A DNA stretch of 64,000 bases from Paracoccus fistulariae (GCF_028553785.1 NZ_CP067136.1:1178001-1242000); one strand, 5' to 3'. Counted from the first letter of the stretch, positions 11,772-20,321 are shown. Numbers and translations: made by a program. The notes: generated by a model from the letters alone, not told the origin.

Positions 11772-13004
11772 ATGACGCAGACCACCACAGCCGACATGAT
11801 CGCCGCCCGCATACCGGGCTTCGCGCTAAGCCGCGATCTTTATTGCAGCGATCAGACCTACCAGGACGATCTGGAAAACATCTTCTACCGCGAATGGCTT
11901 TATGCGATTCCGGCCTGCGAAGTGCCCAAGACCGGCAGCTTTGCGACGCTGCAGGTCGGCACCTATCCGGTCATTATCGTGCGCGGTGCCGATGGCCGCA
12001 TCCGCGCCTTCCACAATGTCTGCCGCCACCGGGGACAGCGCCTGTGCCCCAAGGAGAACGGCACCAATCCGAAACTGGTCTGCCCCTATCACCAGTGGAC
12101 CTATGATCTGGACGGCAAGCTGATCTATGCCCGCGATATGGGCGAAGGCTTCGATGCCGCGAAATATGGGCTGAAGCCGGTGCATTGCCTGGATATCGGC
12201 GGCATGGTCTTTATCTGCATGGCGCAGGTACCGCCGCCGGTGAACGAGCTGGCGCCGCTGATGATGAAATATCTGGCTCCCTCGGGGCTGGCGGATACGA
12301 AGATCGCCTTCACCTCGACCATCATCGAGAAGGGCAACTGGAAGCTGGTGATGGAAAACAACCGCGAATGCTATCATTGCGGTGGCTCTCATCCGTCGCT
12401 GTGCCGCACCTATTCCGACAATCCCAACATGACCTCGATGCAGGGGCCCCACAGCGCCAGCCGGGAAATCCTGGACCATTGGGACCGTTGCGATGATGCG
12501 GGTCTGCCCTGTCGCTTCGTGCACCACCCGCAGATGCAGTGGCGGCTGGCGCGGCTTCCGCTGCTGAACGGCACCGAAAGCTTTACCCTCAGCGGCAAGG
12601 CGGCGGTGAAGAAGCGCATGGGCCAGATCCCCTTCGACACCGCGGGCAGCCTGATGTTCTATCACTACCCCAATACCTGGAACCATTTCCTGGGCGATCA
12701 TGCCATCGTTTTCCGGATCCTGCCGATCAGCCCGACCGAAACCCAGGTCACGACCAACTGGCTGGTCCACAAGGATGCGGTGGAAGGGGTCGATTACGAT
12801 CTGGACAATCTGACCCATGTCTGGCTGCACACCAATGACGAGGACCGTCAGGTGGTCGAGGAAAACCAGTATGGCATCCTGTCCCCCGCCTATGAGCCCG
12901 GTCCCTATTCCCCCACCCAGGAAGAGGGTGTCATCCAGTTCGTCGACTGGTATTGCGGTGTCATGGCAGAGCGTCTGTCGCCCAAGCCCATCGCCGCGGA
13001 GTAA
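11772..13004 (+). CDS. gbcA: Rieske oxygenase, glycine betaine monooxygenase component
   Basis: Oxygenase subunit expected to demethylate glycine betaine to dimethylglycine, releasing formaldehyde. From the ATG at 11772 the product has 410 residues. The Rieske cluster ligands are Cys84/His86 (CRHRGQ) and Cys104/His107 (CPYHQWTYD); mononuclear iron ligands are in NNRECYHCGGSH (Glu199, His202, His207), a region characteristic of the GbcA/stachydrine branch rather than phenylpropionate-type dioxygenases. An upstream in-frame extension of 23 residues is less likely. It ends 2 bp before gbcB, its reductase. Related substrates such as stachydrine or carnitine-type betaines cannot be excluded. Confidence 0.88.
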   Translation: MTQTTTADMIAARIPGFALSRDLYCSDQTYQDDLENIFYREWLYAIPACEVPKTGSFATLQVGTYPVIIVRGADGRIRAFHNVCRHRGQRLCPKENGTNPKLVCPYHQWTYDLDGKLIYARDMGEGFDAAKYGLKPVHCLDIGGMVFICMAQVPPPVNELAPLMMKYLAPSGLADTKIAFTSTIIEKGNWKLVMENNRECYHCGGSHPSLCRTYSDNPNMTSMQGPHSASREILDHWDRCDDAGLPCRFVHHPQMQWRLARLPLLNGTESFTLSGKAAVKKRMGQIPFDTAGSLMFYHYPNTWNHFLGDHAIVFRILPISPTETQVTTNWLVHKDAVEGVDYDLDNLTHVWLHTNDEDRQVVEENQYGILSPAYEPGPYSPTQEEGVIQFVDWYCGVMAERLSPKPIAAE

Positions 13005-13006
13005 GC

Positions 13007-14083
13007 ATGAATAAACGGCAGTTGAACTGGTCCGCCGAGCCGTGGTCGGATTCCGAACTTCTTGAGGTCGCGATGGTGGTGCCCGAGGTTGCGGGCTGTG
13101 CCACCTTCACCTTCCGCGCACCTTCGGGGGCCTGGTTCGACTATCAGCCGGGCCAGTTCATCACGCTGGATCTGCCGGTTCCGGGCGGCAATGTGCAGCG
13201 CACCTATACGATCTCTTCCTCGCCATCGCGGCCACTGTCGATCTCGGTCACGGTCAAGGCGCAGGCGGATTCCATCGGCACGCGCTGGATGCTGGATCAC
13301 CTGCGGCCGGGGATGAAGATCAAGGCCTATGGTCCCTCGGGCATCTTTTCGTCCCACAGGCATCCGGCCAGGAAATACCTGTTCATTTCGGCCGGGTCGG
13401 GCATCACGCCGATGATGTCCATGACGACATGGCAATGGGATTCGGGCGAGATGCCCGATATCGTCTTTGTCCATGCCGCGCGTCAGCCCAGCGATATCAT
13501 CTTCTATAACCGGCTGGTGCAATTCGCGGGCCGCGTCCCGGGGCTGCAACTGCGCTTTACCGTGGAAGAAACCGCCCCGCATGACGTCTGGACCGGCTAT
13601 CAGGGCCGCCTGTCGCAGATCATGCTGGGCCTGATGGCCCCCGATTACCTTGAACGAGAGGTGTTTTGCTGCGGGCCGGAACCCTTCATGCAGGCCGTGC
13701 GCGACATGCTGATCGCGCTTGGCTATGACATGGATCACTACCATCAGGAAAGCTTCGGCGCCCCGGTCAAGACCGAGGCGGATGCACCCGAACTGGACGA
13801 CGTGATCCCCGATGAAGATGCGCGGTCCGAGATTACCTTTGCGACCTCTGGCATCTCTGCGCCGTGCACAGAAACCGATACCGTTCTGGCCGTGGCCAAG
13901 CGCGCCGGGCTGAACATCCCCTCTGGCTGCACCTTCGGGCTGTGCGGCACCTGCAAGATCCGCAAACTGTCGGGCGAGGTGCATATGGTCCATAACGGCG
14001 GCATCAGCGATGAGGATATCGAAGAGGGTTATATCCTCGCCTGCTGTTCCAACCCGATGGGCAAGATTTCGGTGGATGTCTGA
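13007..14083 (+). CDS. gbcB: Reductase component of the betaine monooxygenase
   Basis: Passes electrons from NAD(P)H through FAD and a 2Fe-2S cluster to GbcA. Over 358 residues the order is a flavin-binding barrel (RTYTISSSPS), a nucleotide-binding domain (SAGSGITPMMSM and VFCCGPEPFMQAV) and a C-terminal plant-type ferredoxin domain with Cys308, Cys313, Cys316 and the last cysteine at 346/347. The start ATG at 13007 comes 2 bp after the gbcA stop and is preceded by GCGGAGTAAGC. Tight coupling and domain order support the assignment as the GbcA partner. Confidence 0.9.
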   Translation: MNKRQLNWSAEPWSDSELLEVAMVVPEVAGCATFTFRAPSGAWFDYQPGQFITLDLPVPGGNVQRTYTISSSPSRPLSISVTVKAQADSIGTRWMLDHLRPGMKIKAYGPSGIFSSHRHPARKYLFISAGSGITPMMSMTTWQWDSGEMPDIVFVHAARQPSDIIFYNRLVQFAGRVPGLQLRFTVEETAPHDVWTGYQGRLSQIMLGLMAPDYLEREVFCCGPEPFMQAVRDMLIALGYDMDHYHQESFGAPVKTEADAPELDDVIPDEDARSEITFATSGISAPCTETDTVLAVAKRAGLNIPSGCTFGLCGTCKIRKLSGEVHMVHNGGISDEDIEEGYILACCSNPMGKISVDV

Positions 14084-14171
14084 CGGCAGATGCCGAAGCG
14101 CGTGGACGGGCTTGCCGCATGGCCATGCGACGTGACAAGGTAAGGCGACCCGACTTACCGGACCGTCTGCA

Positions 14172-14633
14172 ATGCCCCGCCTTCCCGTCCTGACCGCACT
14201 TGCCCTGAGCTTCGCCACCATGGCCGTTGCGGATGCGCCGCTGATCATCCTTGATCGGGCGCAACTGCCCTTTGATCTTGGGCCGGGACATCCGGCGAAC
14301 AGCCCCGCGCGGACCTCGAACTCGCCCAATTCGGCGTGGAATTCGGCTTCGAATTCGGCCAATTCCTCGGCCGCCTGGGAAAACCGCCCCTCGAACCCGG
14401 ATAATGAAAAGCGGCTGATCTTTACCGCCGATGGCAGCGTGCTGGGCTATTACGCGACGAATGCGGGCGGGGTGATGAACCTGTTTGACGTGAACGGCAA
14501 GCGGGTCGCCTATCGGCCCGCGCGCGGCACCCGCAGCCTGTTCACGACCTCGGGCGAATGGTGCGGCACGGTGGACCGCAATCGCGGCGGAATGGTGCTG
14601 GCGGTGACGCGTAGCTGCGCGGCGCGGTTCTGA
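14172..14633 (+). CDS. Small secreted protein with Asn/Ser-rich segment, unknown function
   Basis: I do not recognise the family. The 153-residue product has a signal peptide (residues 1-20, ending TMAVA), a mature N-terminal part, then a striking Asn/Ser/Ala-rich low-complexity stretch at residues 48-78, and a beta-rich C-terminal half with Cys131 and Cys149 that could form a disulfide. The DNA under the low-complexity part repeats the unit AATTCGG with small changes, including two GAATTC sites 13 bp apart, suggesting growth by slippage or local duplication. It stands alone between gbcB and ppk2. Periplasmic location is inferred from the signal peptide only. Confidence 0.75.
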   Translation: MPRLPVLTALALSFATMAVADAPLIILDRAQLPFDLGPGHPANSPARTSNSPNSAWNSASNSANSSAAWENRPSNPDNEKRLIFTADGSVLGYYATNAGGVMNLFDVNGKRVAYRPARGTRSLFTTSGEWCGTVDRNRGGMVLAVTRSCAARF

Positions 14634-14713
14634 AACATCGCCTCGGCGGAAACCCCGCCTGACATAATGCAGTTACAGTGCGGGCATAGACGGGTGCCAG
14701 CTTTGCGGAGTGG

Positions 14714-15622
14714 ATGATGAAAGACGAACCAAAGGACTGGCTGGAAGCCGAGCTTCAGGACACGCTGGACGAGGATATCGAGATCGAGCTGGAAGACGCC
14801 GTGCTGTCCTCCGAGATCCGGCGCATCTATCGCGACAACCACCCCGAACAGATGTCGCGCAAGACCTATTTCGAGGAATTGCTGCGCCTTCAGGCCGAGC
14901 TGATCAACCTTCAGGACTGGGTCAGCTATCACGGCGAAAAGGTCGTTGTCCTGTTCGAGGGGCGCGATTCTGCGGGCAAGGGCGGCGCGATCAAGCGCAT
15001 CACCCAGCGGCTGAACCCGCGCGTGGCCCGCGTGGTCGCCCTGCCCGCACCCTCGGATCGTGAAAAGACGCAATGGTATTTTCAGCGCTATGTGCCGCAT
15101 CTGCCGGCAGGCGGCGAAATCGTCCTGTTCGATCGCAGCTGGTACAACCGGGCAGGGGTCGAGCGTGTGATGGGCTTTGCCGACGAAGATCAGGTCGAAC
15201 AGTTCTTTCAGGACGTTCCCGAATTCGAACGGATGCTGGTGCGCTCGGGCATCCGGTTGGTGAAATACTGGTTCTCGATCACCGATGAAGAACAGCAGAT
15301 GCGCTTTCTGATGCGCATTCACGATCCGCTGAAACAGTGGAAGCTGTCGCCCATGGATCTGGAATCCCGGATCCGCTGGGAAGATTACACCAAGGCCAAA
15401 GAGGATATGTTCGAGCGTACCAACATCCCCGAGGCCCCGTGGTATATCGTGCCCGGCAATGACAAGAAACGCGCCCGGCTGAACTGTATCAGCCATCTGC
15501 TGAGCCTGATTCCCTATGAGCCCGTGCCGCAAGACGACGTCGCCCTGCCGGATCGGGTCTTTAATCCCGATTATGAGCGCGAATATCTGCCCCGGGACTT
15601 ATATGTTCCGCAGAAATATTAA
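14714..15622 (+). CDS. ppk2: Polyphosphate kinase 2
   Basis: Transfers phosphate between polyphosphate and nucleotides; class I PPK2 enzymes mainly make ATP or GTP from ADP or GDP and polyphosphate. The single-domain, 302-residue length fits class I. The Walker A motif is FEGRDSAGKGG (residues 81-91), the lid/Walker B motif is DRSWYNRAGVE starting at Asp140, and the N-terminal 30 residues are strongly acidic. Two adjacent ATGs (14714 and 14717) are possible; the GCGGAGTGG stretch serves either. No polyphosphate neighbours. Confidence 0.94.
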   Translation: MMKDEPKDWLEAELQDTLDEDIEIELEDAVLSSEIRRIYRDNHPEQMSRKTYFEELLRLQAELINLQDWVSYHGEKVVVLFEGRDSAGKGGAIKRITQRLNPRVARVVALPAPSDREKTQWYFQRYVPHLPAGGEIVLFDRSWYNRAGVERVMGFADEDQVEQFFQDVPEFERMLVRSGIRLVKYWFSITDEEQQMRFLMRIHDPLKQWKLSPMDLESRIRWEDYTKAKEDMFERTNIPEAPWYIVPGNDKKRARLNCISHLLSLIPYEPVPQDDVALPDRVFNPDYEREYLPRDLYVPQKY

Positions 15623-15631
15623 TATCTTACA

Positions 15632-15660
15632 GATTTGTTCCGGATTTTTTGGAACAAATC
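15632..15660. repeat. Perfect 10-bp inverted repeat after ppk2
   Basis: GATTTGTTCC and GGAACAAATC are exact inverted copies around a 9-nt GGATTTTTT spacer, 9 bp after the ppk2 stop. It could fold as a terminator-like hairpin, but no T run follows the stem on either strand, so an mRNA 3'-end stabiliser or protein-binding site is equally possible. Confidence 0.6.
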
Positions 15661-15682
15661 GGTTCACCTCGGAGTTAATATA

Positions 15683-15827
15683 GCGATTGAAGCTGTGGCG
15701 GCCGTGCGTTCACCCCTAAGATCCCACCGCCACCCGAGATTTTTGCGTTTGCGCCCCGGCGCAGCCCGATTTTCAAGCGTCGACGTCGCCCGTCCGGATA
15801 ACCTATGGTTTCTGGGCGGGCTTTTTT
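15683..15827 (+). ncRNA. Candidate structured small RNA or attenuator leader
   Basis: This stretch between ppk2 and the DUF1330 gene has no good open frame but folds well: a near-perfect closing pairing (15684-15691 with 15772-15779, one mismatch), an internal 7-bp stem GTGGCGG/CCGCCAC (15695-15701 with 15727-15733), a TGCGC/GCGCA hairpin (15750-15763) and a strong terminator at 15788-15827. A TAATAT -10-like hexamer lies at 15676-15681, just upstream, but no good -35 was found. It may be a free small RNA, or a leader that stops or lets through transcription into DUF1330, whose ATG is 31 bp beyond the terminator. No known RNA family was recognised. Confidence 0.45.
15788..15827 (+). terminator. 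Strong Rho-independent terminator
   Basis: Eight-base-pair stem GCCCGTCC/GGGCGGGC with one T-G wobble, extended by an inner AACC/GGTT pairing, and followed by six T. It ends about 30 bp before the start codon of the next gene on the same strand. Confidence 0.85.
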
Positions 15828-15857
15828 ATGTCCCGTGACCGAAACGGAGGAAAAGCC

Positions 15858-16148
15858 ATGCCCAAAGGATATTGGGTCGCCCATGTCGATATCGACGATC
15901 CCGCCGCCTATGAGGCCTATCGCCGCGCCAATGCGGCGGCCTTCGACAAATACGGCGCGCGGTTCCTGATCCGCGGCGGATCGCAGCAACTGCTCGAGGG
16001 TCAGGCCAGGGCCCGATGTGTCGTGGTGGAATTCGATTCGGTCGAGGTCGCGCGGGCCTGTTATCACAGCCAGGAATATCAGACGGCCAAGGCATTGCGC
16101 GATCCGGTGTCGCGGGCGGATGTGACAATTGTGGAAGGTTGCCCGTAA
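15858..16148 (+). CDS. DUF1330 family protein
   Basis: A 96-residue protein of the DUF1330 dimeric ferredoxin-like (EthD/monooxygenase-like) fold; no reaction is established for the family. Typical features are WVAHVDIDDPAAYEAY at the start, the RGG motif near residue 40, FDSVEVARACYHSQEYQ in the middle and a final IVEG. The ATG at 15858 is chosen over one ten codons upstream because CGGAGG lies 7 bp before it. The upstream terminator suggests the gene is controlled by read-through or has a promoter within the short gap. Confidence 0.88.
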   Translation: MPKGYWVAHVDIDDPAAYEAYRRANAAAFDKYGARFLIRGGSQQLLEGQARARCVVVEFDSVEVARACYHSQEYQTAKALRDPVSRADVTIVEGCP

Positions 16149-16201
16149 AACTGCTAGGGATAACATCAGATCCAAGAATCTGTCTCTAGTGAAAGTCTCC
16201 G

Positions 16202-16675
16202 ATGTTCCGCAATCTCTTGTCCAGGCTGTTTACCGATGATCCCAATCCGGTCCGGCTGGCATCGGAAGATGCCGAGGTCGCGATTGCGGCGCTGATGGTG
16301 CGGCTGGCCCGCGCCGATGATCGGTATTCGCGCGAAGAACAGGACCGGATCGACCAGGTTCTGTCACGCAGTCGTGGCGTCACCCGACGCGAAGCGGCCG
16401 AGCGTCGCGCCGCCGCCGAGATGATCGAGGCCGAGGCCCCCGACACCGTCCGTTTCACCCGCCATATCAAGGACCGCATCGCGCTTGAGGATCGGCTGAC
16501 CGTGATCTCGGCTTTGTGGGAGGTCGCTTATGCCGATAAGCGCCGCTCTTCGGAAGAGGAAAGCCTCGTGCGGCTGGTTTCGGGATTGCTGGGCGTGACG
16601 GATCGCGATTCCGCGCTGGCCCGCCAGCGCGTGCGCGAGGATATGGGCCTGCAGCCGGTCAGCAAATCGGCCTAG
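16202..16675 (+). CDS. TerB-like domain protein
   Basis: A 157-residue helical protein of the TerB/tellurite-resistance superfamily, which has a metal-binding seven-helix fold and usually acts in stress or membrane-linked complexes. Acidic, conserved positions appear in AALMVRLARADDRYSREEQ (about residues 30-48) and its second half repeat ISALWEVAYADKRRSSEEE (about 101-119), the two-fold arrangement of the family. No other ter genes lie nearby, so tellurite resistance should not be assumed. It converges with the oxidase gene and overlaps it by 4 bp at the stop codons. Confidence 0.85.
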   Translation: MFRNLLSRLFTDDPNPVRLASEDAEVAIAALMVRLARADDRYSREEQDRIDQVLSRSRGVTRREAAERRAAAEMIEAEAPDTVRFTRHIKDRIALEDRLTVISALWEVAYADKRRSSEEESLVRLVSGLLGVTDRDSALARQRVREDMGLQPVSKSA

Positions 16676-17997
16676 AACCCCAGCCTGTCGCGCAAACCAT
16701 ACCAGGCCATCCCCGCCACCAATAGCGGCCCGCGCAGCATGGAACCGCCCGGAAAGACCCGTGTCGGAATGGCTGCCATGGCATCAAAGCCGTCCGCCTG
16801 ACCCTGAACCGCCTGCGCCATCAGCTTTCCCGCCAATGTCGCCAGCGCCAGACCGTGACCGGAAAAGCCGCTGGCCGACAGGCAATTCGGCGCGGGCCGG
16901 GCGAAACAGGGCATCCGGTTCATGGTGATCGCCAGCGTCCCGCCCCAGGCATGGGTCAGCTTCACATGGGCCAGCTGCGGATAGACCGACAGCAGATGCG
17001 GCCGCACCAGCGCGGCAATGTCCTGCGGAAAACGATAGGTCACCGTCTCGCCACCGCCGAAGATCAGGCGGCGTTCCTCATCCATGCGCCAGTAATTCAC
17101 CACGAATTTCGTATCCGCCACGGCGCTGCGTTCGGGCAGGATCTCGGGCGCGCGATTACCCAAAGGCTCGGTCGCGACGATGTAATTGTTGATCGGCATG
17201 ACACGGGCGGCGATCCTGCGGTTCAACCCGCCCAGATAGCCATTCGCCGCCAGGATGACCTGATCGCAGACGATCTGGCCCTGCGCGGTAAAGACAGTGC
17301 TTTTTCCCGCGGCGCTGCCATGCTGGATGCGCTGCACCGGGCTGTTTTCAAAGATCTGCGCGCCCGCAGCCTTGGCCAGCCGCGCCATGCCAATGGCCAG
17401 ATTCAGCGGATGCAGATGCCCTGCCCCACGATCCAGATCCCCGCCGACATAGGTTTCGCTGCCCAGCAGCCGCGACATGCCGTCAATATCCAGCGGTTCG
17501 ATCTTGTCATAATCGTAATGCCGCGCCAGATGATCGGCCATCTGCATGGCGTGATCGACCTCTTCACTGGTGCGACAGGCATGGGCGATGCCGTCGGTCA
17601 CCGGCACATCGCTTTCGGCCGCCAGTTCGCGGACCAGCGCCTTGGCCTCTTCCGCGAGATCCCACAGCCGCCGGGCTGTGTCGCGGCCCAACTTGTCTTC
17701 CAGCCAGTCGACCTCTTGCCGCTGGCCCGAGCCCATCTGCCCACCATTGCGCCCCGAGGCGCCAAAGCCCACGCGATGCGCCTCCAGCAGGACGACCCGC
17801 CTGCCCGCCCGCGCCAGATGCAGCGCCGCCGACAGGCCGGTATATCCCGCCCCGACAATGGCGATATCGGCCCGAACCTCACCCTGCAGCGCGGGAAAGG
17901 GCTCCAGTTCTTGCCGCGTCTGGGCATAGAGGCTGGCGGGATATTCCCCGCGCCGGTCATTGGCGTAAAGCAGGTTCGTCATGTGGTGATCCGTCAA
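16672..17997 (-). CDS. puuB: FAD-dependent amine oxidoreductase, PuuB-like
   Basis: DAO-family flavoprotein, probably gamma-glutamylputrescine oxidase, oxidising the glutamylated diamine to an aldehyde and releasing ammonia. The product has 441 residues, with the dinucleotide-binding IVGAGYTGLSAALHLA at about 47-62, EAHRVGFGASGRNGGQ near 76, and a C-terminal FAD motif SASGFSGHGLALATLAGKL. Assignment as PuuB rather than a general glycine/sarcosine-type oxidase rests on similarity and on the nearby PuuA- and PuuD-like genes. Two Met codons (17997, 17982) are possible starts. Confidence 0.8.
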   Translation of the reverse strand: MTDHHMTNLLYANDRRGEYPASLYAQTRQELEPFPALQGEVRADIAIVGAGYTGLSAALHLARAGRRVVLLEAHRVGFGASGRNGGQMGSGQRQEVDWLEDKLGRDTARRLWDLAEEAKALVRELAAESDVPVTDGIAHACRTSEEVDHAMQMADHLARHYDYDKIEPLDIDGMSRLLGSETYVGGDLDRGAGHLHPLNLAIGMARLAKAAGAQIFENSPVQRIQHGSAAGKSTVFTAQGQIVCDQVILAANGYLGGLNRRIAARVMPINNYIVATEPLGNRAPEILPERSAVADTKFVVNYWRMDEERRLIFGGGETVTYRFPQDIAALVRPHLLSVYPQLAHVKLTHAWGGTLAITMNRMPCFARPAPNCLSASGFSGHGLALATLAGKLMAQAVQGQADGFDAMAAIPTRVFPGGSMLRGPLLVAGMAWYGLRDRLGF

Positions 17998-18098
17998 AGC
18001 GGCCTGATTTCTTTAACCATATTTCATGGCAGGACGGGACGAAACATCCATTGTCATCTTTTCACGCAGCCGAAAAAGGCGGCTATGCCGAAATCAGA

Positions 18099-18136
18099 GT
18101 TCGTTTTTTCAGAACGAATATTCAATTGTATGTTCT
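18099..18136. promoter_or_regulatory. AT-rich dyad cluster between puuB and the isochorismatase gene
   Basis: In an AT-rich pocket between divergent genes, TTCGTT and AACGAA (18100-18105 and 18113-18118) form a perfect 6-bp inverted repeat with a 7-bp spacer, and AGAAC (18111-18115) is mirrored by GTTCT (18132-18136). The spacing does not fit the LexA direct repeat. It is a plausible operator for a polyamine regulator; no binding protein is encoded next to it. Confidence 0.35.
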
Positions 18137-18228
18137 GTAATTGAGATCATATTCAGCATGTGCTGCCGCAGGGAATTCAACCCTTACGCGACAGTCGCAC
18201 GGTACATATCGAATGAAAGGATGTTACC

Positions 18229-18909
18229 ATGTCTTCTCCTGCAAATTTCAACGGTGCCAGACCCGTCATCGACGCCGATGATGCCGTCATGCTGCTGATC
18301 GACCATCAAAGCGGCCTGTTCCAGACGGTCAACGACATGCCAATGACCACGCTGCGCCGCCTTGCCGGGGCGCTGGCTTCCATGGCGACGCTGGCCAATA
18401 TTCCCGTGATCACAACGGCCTCGGTTCCGCAGGGGCCGAACGGCCCGCTGATCCCCGAGATTCACGGCAATGCGCCCCACGCCAAATATGTCGGGCGCAA
18501 GGGCGAAATCAACGCCTGGGACAATCCGGAATTCGTGAAAGCCGTCGAGGAAACCGGGCGCAAGACGCTGATCATTGCAGGCACGATCACCAGCGTCTGC
18601 ATGGCCTTCCCCGCGATCAGCGCCATTGCAGCAGGCTACAAGGTGTTCGTCGTCGTGGACGCCTCGGGCACCTATTCAAAGATGGCGCAAGAGATCACGC
18701 TGGCCCGTGTCGTTCAGGCCGGGGCGGTCCCGATGGACACCGCCGCCGTCGCATCCGAGCTGCAAAAGACATGGCATCGCGAGGATGCCGAAAAATGGGC
18801 CGAGATCTATACCCAGATCTTCCCCGAATATCAGTTGCTGATCGAAAGCTATCAGAAGGCCCGCGAGGTCGAGCATCAGGGAGAAGAGCTGGATTCGCAG
18901 AAAAGCTGA
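18229..18909 (+). CDS. Isochorismatase-family cysteine hydrolase (YcaC-like)
   Basis: A 226-residue alpha/beta hydrolase with the Asp-Lys-Cys triad of the isochorismatase superfamily: Asp25 in LLIDHQSGL, a lysine in the GRKGEINAW region (about residue 91) and Cys124 in [11 protein letters not shown]. Members hydrolyse amides or nitriles; the YcaC branch has no settled substrate. It is divergent from puuB and convergent with the PuuA-like gene, so it may belong to amine metabolism, but that is inference. GAAAGGATGTTACC precedes the ATG. Confidence 0.88.
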   Translation: MSSPANFNGARPVIDADDAVMLLIDHQSGLFQTVNDMPMTTLRRLAGALASMATLANIPVITTASVPQGPNGPLIPEIHGNAPHAKYVGRKGEINAWDNPEFVKAVEETGRKTLIIAGTITSVCMAFPAISAIAAGYKVFVVVDASGTYSKMAQEITLARVVQAGAVPMDTAAVASELQKTWHREDAEKWAEIYTQIFPEYQLLIESYQKAREVEHQGEELDSQKS

Positions 18910-18932
18910 CGCCTTATCCGCAGGCGTAAGTC

Positions 18933-18960
18933 GCACGGCCCCGGAAATCCGGGGCCGTGC
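18933..18960. terminator. Hairpin between convergent genes
   Basis: Perfect 12-bp stem (GCACGGCCCCGG/CCGGGGCCGTGC) with an AAAT loop, placed between the isochorismatase-like and PuuA-like stop codons. It has no T run, so it may act in both directions as a Rho-assisted or stabilising structure. Confidence 0.65.
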
Positions 18961-18965
18961 CGCGA

Positions 18966-20321
18966 TCAGACATTCAGCAACAGATGTTCACGTTCCCACG
19001 GGCTGATCACCTGCAAGAACTCTTTGTATTCATTGCGTTTGACGGCTTCGTAGACGGCTGCGAACTCTTCGCCCAGCACGTCGCGCATGGGTTTGCTTTC
19101 GTTGAACAGATCCAGCGCATCGCCCAGATTATAGGGCAGCTCATCCTGCGACATATAGGCGTCGCCCAGACATTCGGCGCGCGGGCTTTCCTGTTCGATC
19201 AGGCCCAGATAACCGCAGGCCAGCGACGCCGCGATGCCCAGATAGGGGTTGCAATCCATGCCTGCCAGACGGTTTTCGACGCGCCGCGCCTCGGGTCCGG
19301 AAATCGGCACGCGGATGCCGGTCGTGCGGTTGTCGCGCCCCCATTCCAGATTGATCGGCGCGGCAAAATCCGGGACATAGCGGCGATAGCTGTTCACATA
19401 GGGCGCCAGCAGCGCGATGGCCGCAGGCAGATGACGCTGCATTCCGCCGATGAAATGCAGGAAAGCCTCGGTCTCGCGCCCGTGATCGTCGGAAAAGACA
19501 TTCTTGCCGGTTTCAAGATCCACGACGGAATGGTGGATATGCATGGCGCTGCCGGGCTCGCCCTCGATGGGCTTGGCCATGAAGGTCGCGAAACAGTCGT
19601 GACGCAGCGCGGCCTCGCGGATCAGGCGCTTGAAGAAGAAGATCTCATCGGCCAGCGCGACGGGATCGCCGTGGTTGAGGTTGATCTCGACCTGACCGGC
19701 GCCGCCTTCCTGCAGGATGCCGTCGATCTCGAACCCCTGTGCTTCGGCGAAATCATAGATGTCGTCGATCACCTTGCCATATTCATCGACCGCCGACATG
19801 GAATAGGCCTGCTTGGCCGCCGCGCGACGGCCCGTGCGCCCCATCGGCGGGATGATCGGCTGGTTCGGGTCGGTATTCCGAGCGACCAGAAAGAACTCCA
19901 TCTCGGGCGCGACGACGGGCTTCCAGCCCTTTTGCCGATACAGCTCGACCACGCGTTTAAGCACGTTGCGCGGCGCGATGGGCACCGGATTGCCCTTCTG
20001 GTCATGGGCGTCATGGATCACCTGCAGCGTCCAGTCCGCCGTCCAAGGGGCAGCCGTCGCCGTGGTGAAATCCGGCGTCAGGATCATGTCCGGTTCGGTA
20101 AAGGCACCCGAGGGGTTGTCCGCCCATTCCCCGGTGATGGTCTGCAGAAAGATCGAGTTCGGCAGATAAAACTTGTCCTGCCGCCAGAATTTCGACGCGG
20201 GCATCGCCTTGCCCCGCGCCACGCCTGCAATATCGGCGACGATGCATTCGACCTCATCCAGCCGGCGATCGGCCACATAGTTCCTGGCCGCTTGCGGCAA
20301 TCGGTCTGTCCAGTCGCTCAT
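18966..20321 (-). CDS. puuA: Glutamine synthetase-like ligase (gamma-glutamylputrescine synthetase type)
   Basis: ATP-dependent ligase of the GS fold, 451 residues. It has the GS catalytic motifs VAPEMEFFLV (metal-binding Glu), GAGQVEINLNHGD, GSAMHIHHSV and the RRVENRLAG arginine region, but not the NLYDLPPE adenylylation loop of true GlnA. This fits the PuuA/GlnA3-type enzymes that glutamylate putrescine or other amines. It overlaps the following amidotransferase gene by 4 bp (20318-20321) and lies near puuB. The exact amine substrate is unknown. Confidence 0.82.
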   Translation of the reverse strand: MSDWTDRLPQAARNYVADRRLDEVECIVADIAGVARGKAMPASKFWRQDKFYLPNSIFLQTITGEWADNPSGAFTEPDMILTPDFTTATAAPWTADWTLQVIHDAHDQKGNPVPIAPRNVLKRVVELYRQKGWKPVVAPEMEFFLVARNTDPNQPIIPPMGRTGRRAAAKQAYSMSAVDEYGKVIDDIYDFAEAQGFEIDGILQEGGAGQVEINLNHGDPVALADEIFFFKRLIREAALRHDCFATFMAKPIEGEPGSAMHIHHSVVDLETGKNVFSDDHGRETEAFLHFIGGMQRHLPAAIALLAPYVNSYRRYVPDFAAPINLEWGRDNRTTGIRVPISGPEARRVENRLAGMDCNPYLGIAASLACGYLGLIEQESPRAECLGDAYMSQDELPYNLGDALDLFNESKPMRDVLGEEFAAVYEAVKRNEYKEFLQVISPWEREHLLLNV

